DNA from: Burkholderiales bacterium
GTDB taxonomy: Bacteria; Pseudomonadota; Gammaproteobacteria; Burkholderiales; Burkholderiaceae_C
Assembly (NCBI GenBank): GCA_947381415.1
Contig: CANCVB010000012.1
Span: 1-64,000, forward strand
Length of the DNA: 64,000 nucleotides
Direction: 5' to 3'
The translations under genes were made by a program, and so were the position numbers. Numbering within the stretch: the first letter of the stretch is position 1; every line of letters starts with the position of its first letter. The notes under the pieces are model-generated. The model was given only the letters and a program-made list of their open reading frames with translations. It ran no database searches and was not told the origin of the DNA. This document shows positions 8,537-17,515 of the stretch, piece after piece.

Positions 8537-9142
8537 ATGCAGCTTTCGCCCATCACCTTGACTGGCCAGCATGTGCGCCTTGAGCCGCTGGCCATGGCCC
8601 ATCTCACGGGCTTGCAAGAGGCTGTCCGAGATGGTGAGTTGTGGAAGCTTTGGTACACCACGGTGCCCCACCCAAACGACATGGCGACAGAAATTGAACG
8701 CCGCTTGAATTTGCAATCACTGGGTCAGATGCTGCCCTTTACCGTCATCGATGTGCAACGCGAGCAGGTGGCGGGCATGACCACCTACATGAACATTGAC
8801 CGAGCCAACCGCCGCTTGGAAATTGGCTCGACTTGGTACCGTCAAAATGTGCAACGCACTGCCTTTAACACCGAAGCCAAGCGTTTGTTGCTCAGCCATG
8901 CTTTTGAAGCGCACAAATGCATTGCCGTGGAATTTCGCACGCATGTATTCAACCAACAAAGCCGTCGTGCGATTGAGCGCTTAGGTGCCCGCTTGGACGG
9001 GGTGTTGCGCCAGCATCAAATCAACACACACCCTTTGGCACAACAAACCCTGCGTGACACCTGTGTGTACAGCATCATCGATACCGAATGGCCCAATGTC
9101 GAGTTGCATTTGGGGCATCAACTCAGCCGCCATCGGCTTTGA
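8537..9142 (+). CDS. GNAT family N-acetyltransferase (RimJ/RimL-like)
   Basis: 201 residues with the layout of RimJ/RimL-like GNAT enzymes: an N-terminal LTGQHVRLEPLAMAHL strand-helix, a central IGSTWYRQNVQRTAFNTEAKRLLLSHAF acetyl-CoA region (conserved Q/R-x-x-x-x-N-T-E style), and VFNQQSRRAIERLGARLDGVLRQH near the C terminus. These enzymes acetylate protein N termini, antibiotics or metabolites. The substrate is unknown. Its insertion between a MoxR ATPase and a VWA gene, with very short gaps, points to cotranscription. Confidence 0.87.
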   Translation: MQLSPITLTGQHVRLEPLAMAHLTGLQEAVRDGELWKLWYTTVPHPNDMATEIERRLNLQSLGQMLPFTVIDVQREQVAGMTTYMNIDRANRRLEIGSTWYRQNVQRTAFNTEAKRLLLSHAFEAHKCIAVEFRTHVFNQQSRRAIERLGARLDGVLRQHQINTHPLAQQTLRDTCVYSIIDTEWPNVELHLGHQLSRHRL

Positions 9143-9157
9143 ACCTTTGGAAACCCT

Positions 9158-10342
9158 ATGCTGATCGACTTCTTTTATACCTTGCGTGCCGCCAAACTGC
9201 CGGTCTCGGTCAAGGAATACCTCACCCTGTTGGAAGCCTTGCAAGCCAATGTCATTGGACCGCAAAGTGAGGCTTGCAGCATGGATGATTTCTACCACCT
9301 CAGCCGCATGATTTTGGTCAAAGACGAAAAACATTTCGACAAGTTTGACAAGGCCTTTGGCGCCTATTTCAAAGGCGTTGAAATGCTGACCGACTTCACC
9401 AACGACGTGCCTTTAGAGTGGCTGAAGAAAACCCTGGAAAACGAACTCACGCCCGAACAAAAAGCCGCTATTGAAAAGATGGGCTGGGACGAGCTCATGG
9501 AAACGCTGAAAAAGCGTTTGGAAGAGCAAAAAGAGCGCCACGAAGGCGGTAGCAAATGGATAGGCACGGGTGGCACCTCCCCCTTTGGCAATGGCGGCTA
9601 CAACCCGCAAGGCATTCGCATCGGCGGCAAGGGCGGCAATAAAAGTGCCATCAAAGTGTGGGAACAACGCGCCTACCAAGACTATGACGATGGCGTGGAA
9701 TTGGGGACGCGCAACATCAAAGTGGCGCTGCGGCGCTTGCGCCGCTTTGCCCGCGAAGGTGCGGAAGATGAATTCGACTTGGACAACACCATTCGAAGCA
9801 CCGCTGCTAACGCAGGCTACTTGGACATCAAGATGCGACCCGAGCGCCACAACCATGTGAAGGTGCTGTTGCTGATGGATGTCGGCGGCACCATGGACGA
9901 ACATGTAGCCCGTGTCGAAGAGTTGTTCTCAGCGGTCAAAGGTGAGTTCAAGCACCTGGAGTTTTTCTATTTCCATAATTGTGTGTATGACTTTTTATGG
10001 AAAAACAACCGCCGCCGCTTTGCCGAAAAGTTCGATACCTGGGACGTGATTCGCAAATACAACAAGGACCACAAACTGATCTTCGTCGGCGACGCCACCA
10101 TGAGTCCCTATGAAATTTTGCAGCCCGGTGGCAGCGTCGAATACAACAACGAAGAAGCTGGCGCTGAATGGTTGCAGCGCCTGACCCACGCCTATCCCAA
10201 GTTTGCTTGGATCAACCCCGAGCCCTTAGGCGTGTGGCAATACCGTCAAAGCATCAGCATCATCCAGCAGTTGGTCAGCAACCGCATGTTTCCCCTGACC
10301 CTCAAAGGTTTGGAAGACGCCATGCGTATGCTGAGCAAATAG
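9158..10342 (+). CDS. VWA domain protein (CoxE-like partner of MoxR)
   Basis: 394 residues. The N-terminal half is helical and charged, with a glycine-rich linker near 140-165. The C-terminal half is a von Willebrand A domain starting near LLLMDVGGTMDEH (about 235-247). The MIDAS motif is DVGGT rather than DxSxS, a variant seen in CoxE-type proteins, so metal coordination may differ. It probably works with the MoxR ATPase upstream as a cytoplasmic assembly or remodelling pair. Confidence 0.87.
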   Translation: MLIDFFYTLRAAKLPVSVKEYLTLLEALQANVIGPQSEACSMDDFYHLSRMILVKDEKHFDKFDKAFGAYFKGVEMLTDFTNDVPLEWLKKTLENELTPEQKAAIEKMGWDELMETLKKRLEEQKERHEGGSKWIGTGGTSPFGNGGYNPQGIRIGGKGGNKSAIKVWEQRAYQDYDDGVELGTRNIKVALRRLRRFAREGAEDEFDLDNTIRSTAANAGYLDIKMRPERHNHVKVLLLMDVGGTMDEHVARVEELFSAVKGEFKHLEFFYFHNCVYDFLWKNNRRRFAEKFDTWDVIRKYNKDHKLIFVGDATMSPYEILQPGGSVEYNNEEAGAEWLQRLTHAYPKFAWINPEPLGVWQYRQSISIIQQLVSNRMFPLTLKGLEDAMRMLSK

Positions 10343-10402
10343 TTCTTTTTCTCGTCACATTGCAAATCTATATTGCAAACCTTCACTACTTGGATCCGTA
10401 CC

Positions 10403-12469
10403 GTGCAAAACCCCTCCCTTGGCTCGCTCAACAGAAGAAACGTCCTGCGACTTTTAGGCATCAGCCCAGTGCTGACGGCAGGCGGGTCTTGGTTTGCCTT
10501 TCCCGCCCAAGCGGCACAAGACAAACCCTATGCCACTGCGGTCAAGTTCAACGCATCGAGCAACCCGTCCACAGCAAGCCAACGGGCTGCGGTTTTCACG
10601 GATGCCACCATCGACATCACCTACAGCGACAACACGGTCAAGACGGCGCAGGCCTTGGCCTTTATAGAACTGTTTCGCACGGGTCAGACATTGACCAAAC
10701 CCCCTGCAGCAGGTGGAGGCAGCGTCCTTGCAGCGGGCTATACACGCCCCGACGGTGTCACACCCATTTTGGATACCGATGGCAAACAAATGTTTTCTGA
10801 CTGTGTCGACGGCCAATCCTTGATCAGACTCGCCAACCCCTCAGTGCCCGGCATTGATGGCCACACATTGTTTTTGGTCACGCAATACGAATACAAGTCG
10901 GTCAATCTGGCTGGTGCAGCCATTTATGGCACCTTGCCCTGCCCGATGTCGATCACCACATTGGCGCAGAACACCCAAACCGGCGCATTGAGTGTCAAGT
11001 ACCACTTCCCCTTACCCACCAAAGCCGTGCATGGCTTGTGGACCACCTGCGCCGGCAGTCTCTCGCCCTGGAACACCCATTTATCCAGTGAAGAGTACGA
11101 GCCTGACGCTTGGTTGGTGATGATGCGAAAAGCCAAAGGTTCTGCCTTGACCGCCGCAGAGCTCACGGGGTGGAGAGCCTCGCATGTTTCACTGGCCAAC
11201 ACCAGTTTGTCCAAGTTCTTTGAGTTCAGCCGCAACACACTTGATGCGCCAAACACACCTGAGGCCAACACCTCCGCCAACCCCTACCACTATGGCCATG
11301 TGCCTGAAGTCAGCGTCAACCCTGATGGCACTGGAAGCATCCAAAAACACTATTGCTTGGGCAGAATTTCCCGCGAATTGGTGCAGGTCATGCCTGACCA
11401 ACAAACCGTATTGATGGGCGACGACTACACCGGTGGTGCCATGTTCATGTTCATCGCCGACGTTGCGGGGAACTTGTCAGCGGGTACTTTGTATGGGGCC
11501 AAGATGGAACAAACCAGTGCCACCTACGGCGGCACCTTCCAACTGCGTTGGATCAAATTGGGCAGTGCCAAGAGCGCAGAGATCAAGGCCTTGGCCGATT
11601 CGCTCTCACCCAAAGACATCTTGGATGTGCGTTTCATCGACCCTGGCGACAAGGCTTATACCCACATGGCCTTGGATGGCTGGGGTTACCAATGGGTGAA
11701 AGTGTTGCCCAAACAAGCCAAAGCTGCCGCATTTTTGGAAACCCACCGCTATGCCGCGATTGCGGGCGTGACCATGGAGCTGACAAAACTCGAAGGCGTG
11801 AGTGTCAACGCCAAAGACAAAATTGCCTATTTCGCCGTTTCACGCATTGAAACCACCATGTTGGCAGGCCCTGAACAAACGGCGACAACCCGCCCTGATG
11901 CAGACGATATCCAGCTACCCGCCCTGCGCCCAGGGGCAGTCTATGCAGCCGAACTCAGTGCGGGTCAAGTTGACAGCATGGGGGACCCTATTCGAAGTGC
12001 TTGGGTGCCCACGCGGTTTTATGTACCCAAGGGCTTATTGGGTGAAAACATCGCGACAGATGCAGATGGCAATAATGCCAATATCCTCAAAATTTCTCAG
12101 CCCGACAATGTGAAGTTTTCAGAAGCTATGCGAACGTTGTTTGTGGGCGAAGATGGCTCGGGCCATTTAAACAACTATGTCTGGGCCTACAACGTAGATA
12201 CGCAGCAACTCACCAAACTGTTGTCTACACCTGCTGGCGCCGAATGCACAGGCTTACAAGCGGTAGACAACCTCAACGGCTTTGCCTATGTCATGTCGGC
12301 ATTCCAGCATGCAGGCGACTGGTCCTATAACGCCACCACAGGCACCGGAACCTTGAACGGTAAAATCGTTCCCGCTGAGCTTATGTCTGCCATCAGCAGC
12401 CAGTGGGGCGGCATCAACCAACAATCTGCGGTGGGCTATATCAGTGGATTGCCGGTGGTGCGTCCTTGA
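10403..12469 (+). CDS. PhoX-like (DUF839) secreted phosphatase family protein
   Basis: About 688 residues from the GTG at 10403; a TTG at 10373 would add ten residues and no ATG fits, so the start is uncertain and no good ribosome site is visible. A twin-arginine-like leader NRRNVLRLLG ends near PAQAAQ, predicting export. The body is a DUF839/PhoX-type beta-propeller with HGLWTTCAGSLSPWNTHLSSEEYE, typical of this family, and later acidic metal-binding stretches (VLMGDDYTGGAMFMF). PhoX enzymes are calcium-dependent periplasmic phosphomonoesterases, but many DUF839 proteins are untested. No pho regulatory genes are adjacent. Confidence 0.85.
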   Translation: MQNPSLGSLNRRNVLRLLGISPVLTAGGSWFAFPAQAAQDKPYATAVKFNASSNPSTASQRAAVFTDATIDITYSDNTVKTAQALAFIELFRTGQTLTKPPAAGGGSVLAAGYTRPDGVTPILDTDGKQMFSDCVDGQSLIRLANPSVPGIDGHTLFLVTQYEYKSVNLAGAAIYGTLPCPMSITTLAQNTQTGALSVKYHFPLPTKAVHGLWTTCAGSLSPWNTHLSSEEYEPDAWLVMMRKAKGSALTAAELTGWRASHVSLANTSLSKFFEFSRNTLDAPNTPEANTSANPYHYGHVPEVSVNPDGTGSIQKHYCLGRISRELVQVMPDQQTVLMGDDYTGGAMFMFIADVAGNLSAGTLYGAKMEQTSATYGGTFQLRWIKLGSAKSAEIKALADSLSPKDILDVRFIDPGDKAYTHMALDGWGYQWVKVLPKQAKAAAFLETHRYAAIAGVTMELTKLEGVSVNAKDKIAYFAVSRIETTMLAGPEQTATTRPDADDIQLPALRPGAVYAAELSAGQVDSMGDPIRSAWVPTRFYVPKGLLGENIATDADGNNANILKISQPDNVKFSEAMRTLFVGEDGSGHLNNYVWAYNVDTQQLTKLLSTPAGAECTGLQAVDNLNGFAYVMSAFQHAGDWSYNATTGTGTLNGKIVPAELMSAISSQWGGINQQSAVGYISGLPVVRP

Positions 12470-12518
12470 TTCAAATTAAATGCAGCCTTAATCTGGGGCT
12501 CATCACTTTGGCGCATGC

Positions 12519-12653
12519 CTACCCCCCAGGATGCTGCTCATCCGATGCTTTTTGACTTTCCCTTTTGATTCGCTCTTTCTTCAAGTCATTCCATTGGTGG
12601 ATAGCGAAAACAAAAACCAAAGCAAAAACACCTAATTCAATCCACATGCCCAT
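12519..12653 (-). CDS. small single-pass membrane protein (44 aa, not in ORF track)
   Basis: The reverse strand has AAAGGAGGA followed by three in-frame ATGs. The second (12653) is spaced five bases from AGGAGG and gives MGMWIELGVFALVFVFAIHQ, one hydrophobic helix, then a strongly charged tail NDLKKERIKRES ending in HPGG. A near-perfect Shine-Dalgarno plus a helix-and-basic-tail layout argue for a real small inner-membrane protein. I do not recognise the family. It lies between the convergent PhoX gene and the tRNA gene. Confidence 0.62.
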   Translation of the reverse strand: MGMWIELGVFALVFVFAIHQWNDLKKERIKRESQKASDEQHPGG

Positions 12654-12715
12654 CATGTCCTCCTTTTGGTCAGCACAAGGACACTGTATCTTGCAACCCT
12701 ACAATTGAACTGAAC

Positions 12716-12790
12716 GCCGCCGTAGTTCAATGGATAGAACGAGCGCCTCCTAAGCGCTAGATACAGGTTCGATTCCTGTCGGGGGCGCCA
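12716..12790 (+). tRNA. tRNA-Arg (anticodon CCT)
   Basis: A 75-nt cloverleaf with encoded CCA. D arm GTTC/GAAC, anticodon stem AGCGC/GCGCT around loop CTCCTAA (anticodon CCT), T arm ACAGG-TTCGATT-CCTGT. The acceptor stem GCCGCCG/CGGGGGC pairs except for a G-G opposition at position 4:69. The anticodon arm and T arm closely resemble other bacterial tRNA-Arg(CCT) genes. Confidence 0.95.
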
Positions 12791-12915
12791 TCTATATGCT
12801 TATACAAACTAGGGTTATTCTTTTCTCTTGGGGTTTATCCCATCTTTAATTAATCAATAGTATCTTGTTTTGGCAACCATAGCCCTTTAAATTACCCTTT
12901 TGTTTTCAGGCGTGG

Positions 12916-13581
12916 GTGATGTTTACCAAAATTCGATTACATAGCTGGTGTGTTGGGGTGTTTGCGCTGTGTTCTGGCATTGCCCTTGCACATCCGCATT
13001 TACGAATGGCCTACCAAATTGAACCCTTGCTCAACGATGGCGCTATTCATGGCTTTCACATCAGTTGGCAAATGGATGCACAAAACAGCTTGCTGGTTCG
13101 TGAAAACATCGATTTAAACCAAAACGGGCAACTCGACCCCGACGAGTTGCAGGCTTTCGCCGATGGCAACCGCTCGTTGATGCAGCCTTACAACTATTTT
13201 TTAACCCTTGAAGACGGGCAAAGTGCCATGCCCTTGTCGTTTGAAGTAAGCCATTTTTCTGCGCGCGATGGCGGACGAGGGTTTCAAGGTGGTGTCTACC
13301 TCGAGTTTGATGTGCAACTCGCCCAACCTCTGAGCCACAACCAAGCCCATATGCAAATGCAAGACCCCACTTGGTATATCGGTTTTATGCCTCGCATGGG
13401 GCAGGTGCTGACCGCTGACAGTCAGTGCAGTTCTGATTTCACGCGTGAAAAACGACAAACGCCAACGCAAGGCGAACAAGAAGTTCAACGCATCGTTGTT
13501 CAATGTGCAAAGGGCGCCGCGGCTCAGCCTCATGCACAGGTTTCCCCCTTCAATGAGCCCACCAACGGAGACAATTCATGA
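12916..13581 (+). CDS. DUF1007 family periplasmic protein with EF-hand-like loop
   Basis: 221 residues (GTG at 12916, or ATG one codon later). A signal peptide ends at ALA, exposing HPHLRM, the His-rich mature N terminus typical of DUF1007. DLNQNGQLDPDE (around 73-84) fits a 12-residue EF-hand calcium loop, and PTWYIGF is another family motif. DUF1007 proteins often sit near metal-transport genes, but function is unknown. The last codons overlap the cyclase start by 4 bases (ATGA), so translation is coupled. Confidence 0.83.
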   Translation: MMFTKIRLHSWCVGVFALCSGIALAHPHLRMAYQIEPLLNDGAIHGFHISWQMDAQNSLLVRENIDLNQNGQLDPDELQAFADGNRSLMQPYNYFLTLEDGQSAMPLSFEVSHFSARDGGRGFQGGVYLEFDVQLAQPLSHNQAHMQMQDPTWYIGFMPRMGQVLTADSQCSSDFTREKRQTPTQGEQEVQRIVVQCAKGAAAQPHAQVSPFNEPTNGDNS

Positions 13582-14534
13582 AAATCAAAAAAATGACTGC
13601 CGCACTCTTTGCAAGCGCCCTTTTGGGTAGCTTGTCCATGGGAAGCGCCTTGGCATATGAAAGTTGCCATAAATCCAAATGGGGTCCCAACGACCAAATC
13701 GGTGCCCTGAACAACATCACGCAGGACAATATTTTGGCGGCCACCAAGCTGATCAAAAAAGGCAAAAAAATGGCCATGGCAATTGAGACCAATGCCCAAA
13801 CGCCCGCTTTTGCGCCCCGAACCTATTCCGTGACCATCGTCAAACCTGGCCAAGAAAATGGCCAAACGCTGGGTGTCACAAAAACCAGTTACCACGATGA
13901 CATTTTGCAAACTTGGGTAGGTATCGGTACACAATTGGATGGACTGGGCCACATTGGTATTGACAATGTGTTCTACAACTGCACGCCAGGTATTGAAGTG
14001 ACAGGTATCAGTGGATTGAAGAAATTTGGTATTGAAACCTTCCCAGGCGTGGCCACCCGTGCTGTCATTCTGGACATGACCGGTCTGATGGGTAAAGACA
14101 TCGTTCCCGAGGGCACGGCTTTTAACCAAGCAGAAATTGAGGCGGCCCTCAAGCGCCAAGGCAATATGAAAATCAACAAAGGCGATGTGGTGATTTTCTA
14201 TACCGGTTGGCACAAACTGCTGGGCGTTGATAACAAGCGTAACGGTTCTGTTGAACCTGGTTTAGGTGTGCAAGGCGCTCGTTACTTGGCCTCCTTGGGT
14301 GTAGCCATGATTGGCTCAGACACATGGGCCGTGGAAGTGATTCCATTTGAAAACGAAGGCCAAGTGTTCCATGTGCACCAAATCTTGTTAGCAGAAAACG
14401 GTATCTTCATTTTGGAGAACGTGGTGGCCCAGCAAGCAGTGAACGACAAGGTGTATGAAGGCATGATCACAGTGGGACCACACCGCACCACCGGTTCGGT
14501 ACAAGCCATCGTGAACCCTATTTTTGTGTACTGA
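13578..14534 (+). CDS. secreted cyclase-family (kynurenine formamidase-like) metal hydrolase
   Basis: 318 residues with an N-terminal signal peptide (AALFASALLGSLSMGSALA). The cyclase-family metal motif HxGTHxDxxxH appears as GIGTQLDGLGHIG (115-127), so the second expected histidine is glutamine while D121 and H125 remain. VVIFYTGWHKLL and IGSDTWAVEVIPFENE are further family segments. Relatives hydrolyse N-formylkynurenine or cyclic amides; the true substrate is unknown and the periplasmic location is unusual for kynurenine metabolism. It is coupled to the DUF1007 gene. Confidence 0.83.
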   Translation: MKIKKMTAALFASALLGSLSMGSALAYESCHKSKWGPNDQIGALNNITQDNILAATKLIKKGKKMAMAIETNAQTPAFAPRTYSVTIVKPGQENGQTLGVTKTSYHDDILQTWVGIGTQLDGLGHIGIDNVFYNCTPGIEVTGISGLKKFGIETFPGVATRAVILDMTGLMGKDIVPEGTAFNQAEIEAALKRQGNMKINKGDVVIFYTGWHKLLGVDNKRNGSVEPGLGVQGARYLASLGVAMIGSDTWAVEVIPFENEGQVFHVHQILLAENGIFILENVVAQQAVNDKVYEGMITVGPHRTTGSVQAIVNPIFVY

Positions 14535-14557
14535 TTGTTCTTTCTGTTCATGAAAAA

Positions 14558-14582
14558 GGGCGCCTCACAGCGCCCTTTTTTT
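14558..14582. terminator. rho-independent terminator
   Basis: GGGCGC-CTCACA-GCGCCC followed by seven T, with a preceding A-run. It ends the DUF1007-cyclase pair and could also serve the convergent regulator gene. Confidence 0.9.
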
Positions 14583-14596
14583 ATGCCCATAGCGAA

Positions 14597-15685
14597 TCAA
14601 TATTTTTTAGTTGCTGGCAACTCAGGAAACGCCTCGTGAATGGTGGATACCTGTCCACAGTGCGCAGCGGTATAGCCTGGGAGTTGGTTAACCGCGAACT
14701 GAAATTCATCGCTGTTGAGCACCTTGAGGACCGCTTGCAAATGCGGGCGCTCCAAGTCCGATTGGTTGCACAACAAAAAATAACGCTCGGTCGCTAAAGG
14801 TAAAAATTCCAGCTTAAAACGCCTGGCCGGCGTCTCCACGCCAAAGCCAACATCCGCCATGCCACTGGCTACGAATGCCGCCACCGCCGCATGGGTGAAC
14901 TCGGCTTGTTCGTAACCTGAAATCTGGGTGGGATCGATATGGGCTTTCTTCAAAAAGCATTCCAATAAAAACCGCGTGCCGCTGCTGGGTTGGCGGTTGA
15001 CAAAACGAATTCCTTTGCGAGTCAGGTCTTGCACTTCATAAATTTTGTGGGGATTACCACTGGTCACCATAAAGCCTTGGCGACGCGTGGCGACGTGGAT
15101 GATGCGACTTTCCTTGGGCACAAGCCACTTTGCATAGTGCTTGAAAGCCGTTTCCTCAAACTCACCTTGCGGAATATGAAAACCTGCAATTTCACAGGCA
15201 CCCTCATGCAAAGACGCCACAGCTTCATTGCTTCCAACATACTTGCGCTCCACACGGGTGCCAGACAAGGCCAAGGTTTGAATCAATTTTTCTACCGCAA
15301 AGCCATGGCTGGCATGCACCCTCAGCACCTCACTGCCAGCCGACAAGACGCGCCCAATTTCGCCCTCTAACTCAGAAGCCAAGGTTTCCAACATAGGGGT
15401 CAATCGCGCAGAAATACGGTGTCCAGCCCACACCAGCTTTTCTGCCAGCGGCGTCAACGTGGAGCCCTTGCCACGTTCCATGTTCAACAAGGGCATGCCC
15501 AGTTGTTCCTCACCTTGGCGAATCAAACTCCACGCATGACGGTAAGAAGCCCCGGTTTTTTTACAAGAACCCGACAAACTGCCATGCCCTTGCACCTCCG
15601 AGAGCAGTTCTAGCAACCTGGGCGCCAGGTTTTGCCCTTTGGCGTCGCTGATGGTCCATTGCGGTTTGATCGAAACTTTATGCAT
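14597..15685 (-). CDS. ModE-like HTH regulator with periplasmic-binding-type sensor domain
   Basis: 362 residues. Residues about 10-110 form a LysR/ModE-type winged helix (LLELLSEVQGHGSLSGSCKKTGASYRHAWSLI). The rest is a PBP-like domain (SSGTRFLLECF, GYEQAEFTHAAVAAFVASGMADVGFG) as in ModA-like sensors. Such proteins commonly sit beside formate dehydrogenase or molybdoenzyme loci. It diverges from the OFA transporter and fds genes across 176 bases, so it probably controls them in response to molybdate, formate or a related anion (inference). The ligand cannot be read from the sequence. Confidence 0.85.
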   Translation of the reverse strand: MHKVSIKPQWTISDAKGQNLAPRLLELLSEVQGHGSLSGSCKKTGASYRHAWSLIRQGEEQLGMPLLNMERGKGSTLTPLAEKLVWAGHRISARLTPMLETLASELEGEIGRVLSAGSEVLRVHASHGFAVEKLIQTLALSGTRVERKYVGSNEAVASLHEGACEIAGFHIPQGEFEETAFKHYAKWLVPKESRIIHVATRRQGFMVTSGNPHKIYEVQDLTRKGIRFVNRQPSSGTRFLLECFLKKAHIDPTQISGYEQAEFTHAAVAAFVASGMADVGFGVETPARRFKLEFLPLATERYFLLCNQSDLERPHLQAVLKVLNSDEFQFAVNQLPGYTAAHCGQVSTIHEAFPELPATKKY

Positions 15686-15696
15686 GCGAATATAGG

Positions 15697-15806
15697 CTCT
15701 TCAAAGCATATTAGTTGTGTTGATGAAGCGAAGCTTACCTTACCTACACTGTCATATTGCCGCAATACAGTGATTTCCCTAGACTTACATGTGCTTCAAA
15801 AGCATA
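15697..15806. promoter_or_regulatory. divergent control region with repeated TTCAAA(A)GCATA motif
   Basis: CTCTTCAAAGCATATTAG (from 15697) and TGCTTCAAAAGCATAAGT (15792-15809) share an 11-13 base core. The second copy is also an inverted repeat TGCTT-CAA-AAGCA. They lie in the intergenic space between the divergent regulator and the OFA transporter, which makes them candidate operator sites. This is inference from position and repetition only. Confidence 0.4.
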
Positions 15807-15861
15807 AGTTCAGTTAAAGTCTTGGGGTTAACTCAGAACTTATTCCAAGAATGGAGACAAC

Positions 15862-17508
15862 ATGACTACTGTTGATGACGCCCCTGGTTTTTTGTCCAAA
15901 GAACGCATCGTTGCACCTGAAGGCTTTAACCGTTGGTTGGTGCCACCTGCCGCCTTGGCTATTCATTTATGCATTGGCATGGCCTATGGCTTTTCCGTGT
16001 TTTGGTTGCCCTTGTCCAAAGCCTTGGGTATCAAAGAAGCCATCAAATGCGGTCCTGAGATAGGTTTCTTCCAAGAACTTTTCATCACCACCTGCGATTG
16101 GAAAGTCTCCACGCTCGGCTGGATGTACACCTTGTTTTTTGTGCTGTTGGGCAGCTCAGCAGCTTTATGGGGCGGCTGGCTGGAACGCGTGGGCCCACGC
16201 AGAGCAGGCGTGGTCAGCGCGTTATGCTGGTGCGGAGGCATGTTGATTTCGGCGGTGGGTGTGTATTACCACCAGTTCTGGATGATGTTGCTGGGGTCTG
16301 GCTTTATCGGTGGCATTGGCCTTGGCTTGGGCTATATCTCCCCTGTCAGCACCTTGATCAAATGGTTTCCTGACCGCCGTGGCATGGCCACAGGCATGGC
16401 CATCATGGGTTTTGGTGGCGGCGCCATGATTGGTTCGCCTTTGGCCGCTGAATTGATGAAAGTCTTCGCTTCGGATAGCCAGGTCGGGGTTTACCAAACC
16501 TTTGTCTGCATGGCCTTGGTTTACTTTGTCTTCATGATGTCCGGTGCTTTGGGTTACCGCATCCCTGCGACCGGTTGGAAACCCGCGGGTTGGACGCCCC
16601 CTGTGAATCAGCAGGCCAACGCCATGATCACCCAAGGCCATGTGCATGTCAGCAAAGTGTGGGGCATTCCCCAATTTTGGATGGTGTGGGTGGTGTTGTG
16701 TATGAACGTCTCAGCGGGTATTGGCGTGATTGGCATGGCCAGCCCCATGCTGCAAGAGGTGTTTGGCGGTAGCTTGATGGGCGTGGATGCCAAGTTTGTC
16801 GACCTGGACAAAGCCCAACTGACCACGATTGCGGGAATTGCCGCAGGTTTTACCGCGTTGTTGAGCCTTTTCAATATTGGTGGTCGGTTTGTTTGGGCCA
16901 GTTTGTCTGACAAGCTTGGACGCAAGTTGACCTACATCATTTTCTTTGTCTTGGGTGGAGCGTTGTACGCATCGGTGCCAGCCAGTGCCATGGCGGGAAA
17001 CAAACTGTTGTTTGTTGCGGCTTTTTGCATCATCTTGAGCATGTACGGCGGTGGTTTCGCCACCGTGCCAGCTTACCTTGCTGACTTGTTTGGTACACAA
17101 ATGGTGGGTGCGATCCACGGCCGCTTGCTCACAGCCTGGGCCACCGCTGGTATTTTGGGCCCCGTGGTGGTGAATTACATGCGTGACTACCAACTGGGCT
17201 TGGGCATCCCCCGAGAACAGGTCTACAACCAAACCATGTTCATCTTGGTAGGTATGTTGGTCGTGGGCTTGATTGCCAACCTGATGATCAGACCGGTGGA
17301 CGCCAAACACTTCATGACCGCAGAAGAGTTGGCACACGAAAAGAAACTCGCCCATGAAAAAGCCAGCGCCTCTGAAGTAGGAAGCGCCAGTGCCAACGCC
17401 AGCGTATCTAACCCCTTGTGGGTCGCTTTGGCTTGGACGGCGGTGGGTATTCCGTTGACCTGGGGCATTTACCGCACGCTGTTGAGCGTGGGCAAATTTT
17501 TTAACTGA
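15862..17508 (+). CDS. MFS transporter, oxalate/formate antiporter (OFA) family
   Basis: 548 residues, about 12 membrane helices. MAYGFSVFWLPLSKALGI, GLGLGYISPVSTLIKWFPDRRGMATGMAIMGFGGGAMIGSPLA and SLSDKLGRKLTYIIFF are OFA-type MFS segments (DRRGxAxG loop included). A longer first loop is present between helices 1 and 2 (about 55-80). It stands 7 bases upstream of fdsG, so it probably moves formate or another small carboxylate for the dehydrogenase; the substrate is inferred from context. A SGA-rich cytoplasmic linker precedes the final helix. Confidence 0.87.
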   Translation: MTTVDDAPGFLSKERIVAPEGFNRWLVPPAALAIHLCIGMAYGFSVFWLPLSKALGIKEAIKCGPEIGFFQELFITTCDWKVSTLGWMYTLFFVLLGSSAALWGGWLERVGPRRAGVVSALCWCGGMLISAVGVYYHQFWMMLLGSGFIGGIGLGLGYISPVSTLIKWFPDRRGMATGMAIMGFGGGAMIGSPLAAELMKVFASDSQVGVYQTFVCMALVYFVFMMSGALGYRIPATGWKPAGWTPPVNQQANAMITQGHVHVSKVWGIPQFWMVWVVLCMNVSAGIGVIGMASPMLQEVFGGSLMGVDAKFVDLDKAQLTTIAGIAAGFTALLSLFNIGGRFVWASLSDKLGRKLTYIIFFVLGGALYASVPASAMAGNKLLFVAAFCIILSMYGGGFATVPAYLADLFGTQMVGAIHGRLLTAWATAGILGPVVVNYMRDYQLGLGIPREQVYNQTMFILVGMLVVGLIANLMIRPVDAKHFMTAEELAHEKKLAHEKASASEVGSASANASVSNPLWVALAWTAVGIPLTWGIYRTLLSVGKFFN

Positions 17509-17515
17509 TTGAGCC

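Noticed and set aside
10168-10800. Plus-strand ORF of 210 residues
   Set aside because: Low-quality shadow spanning the end of the VWA gene and start of the PhoX gene.
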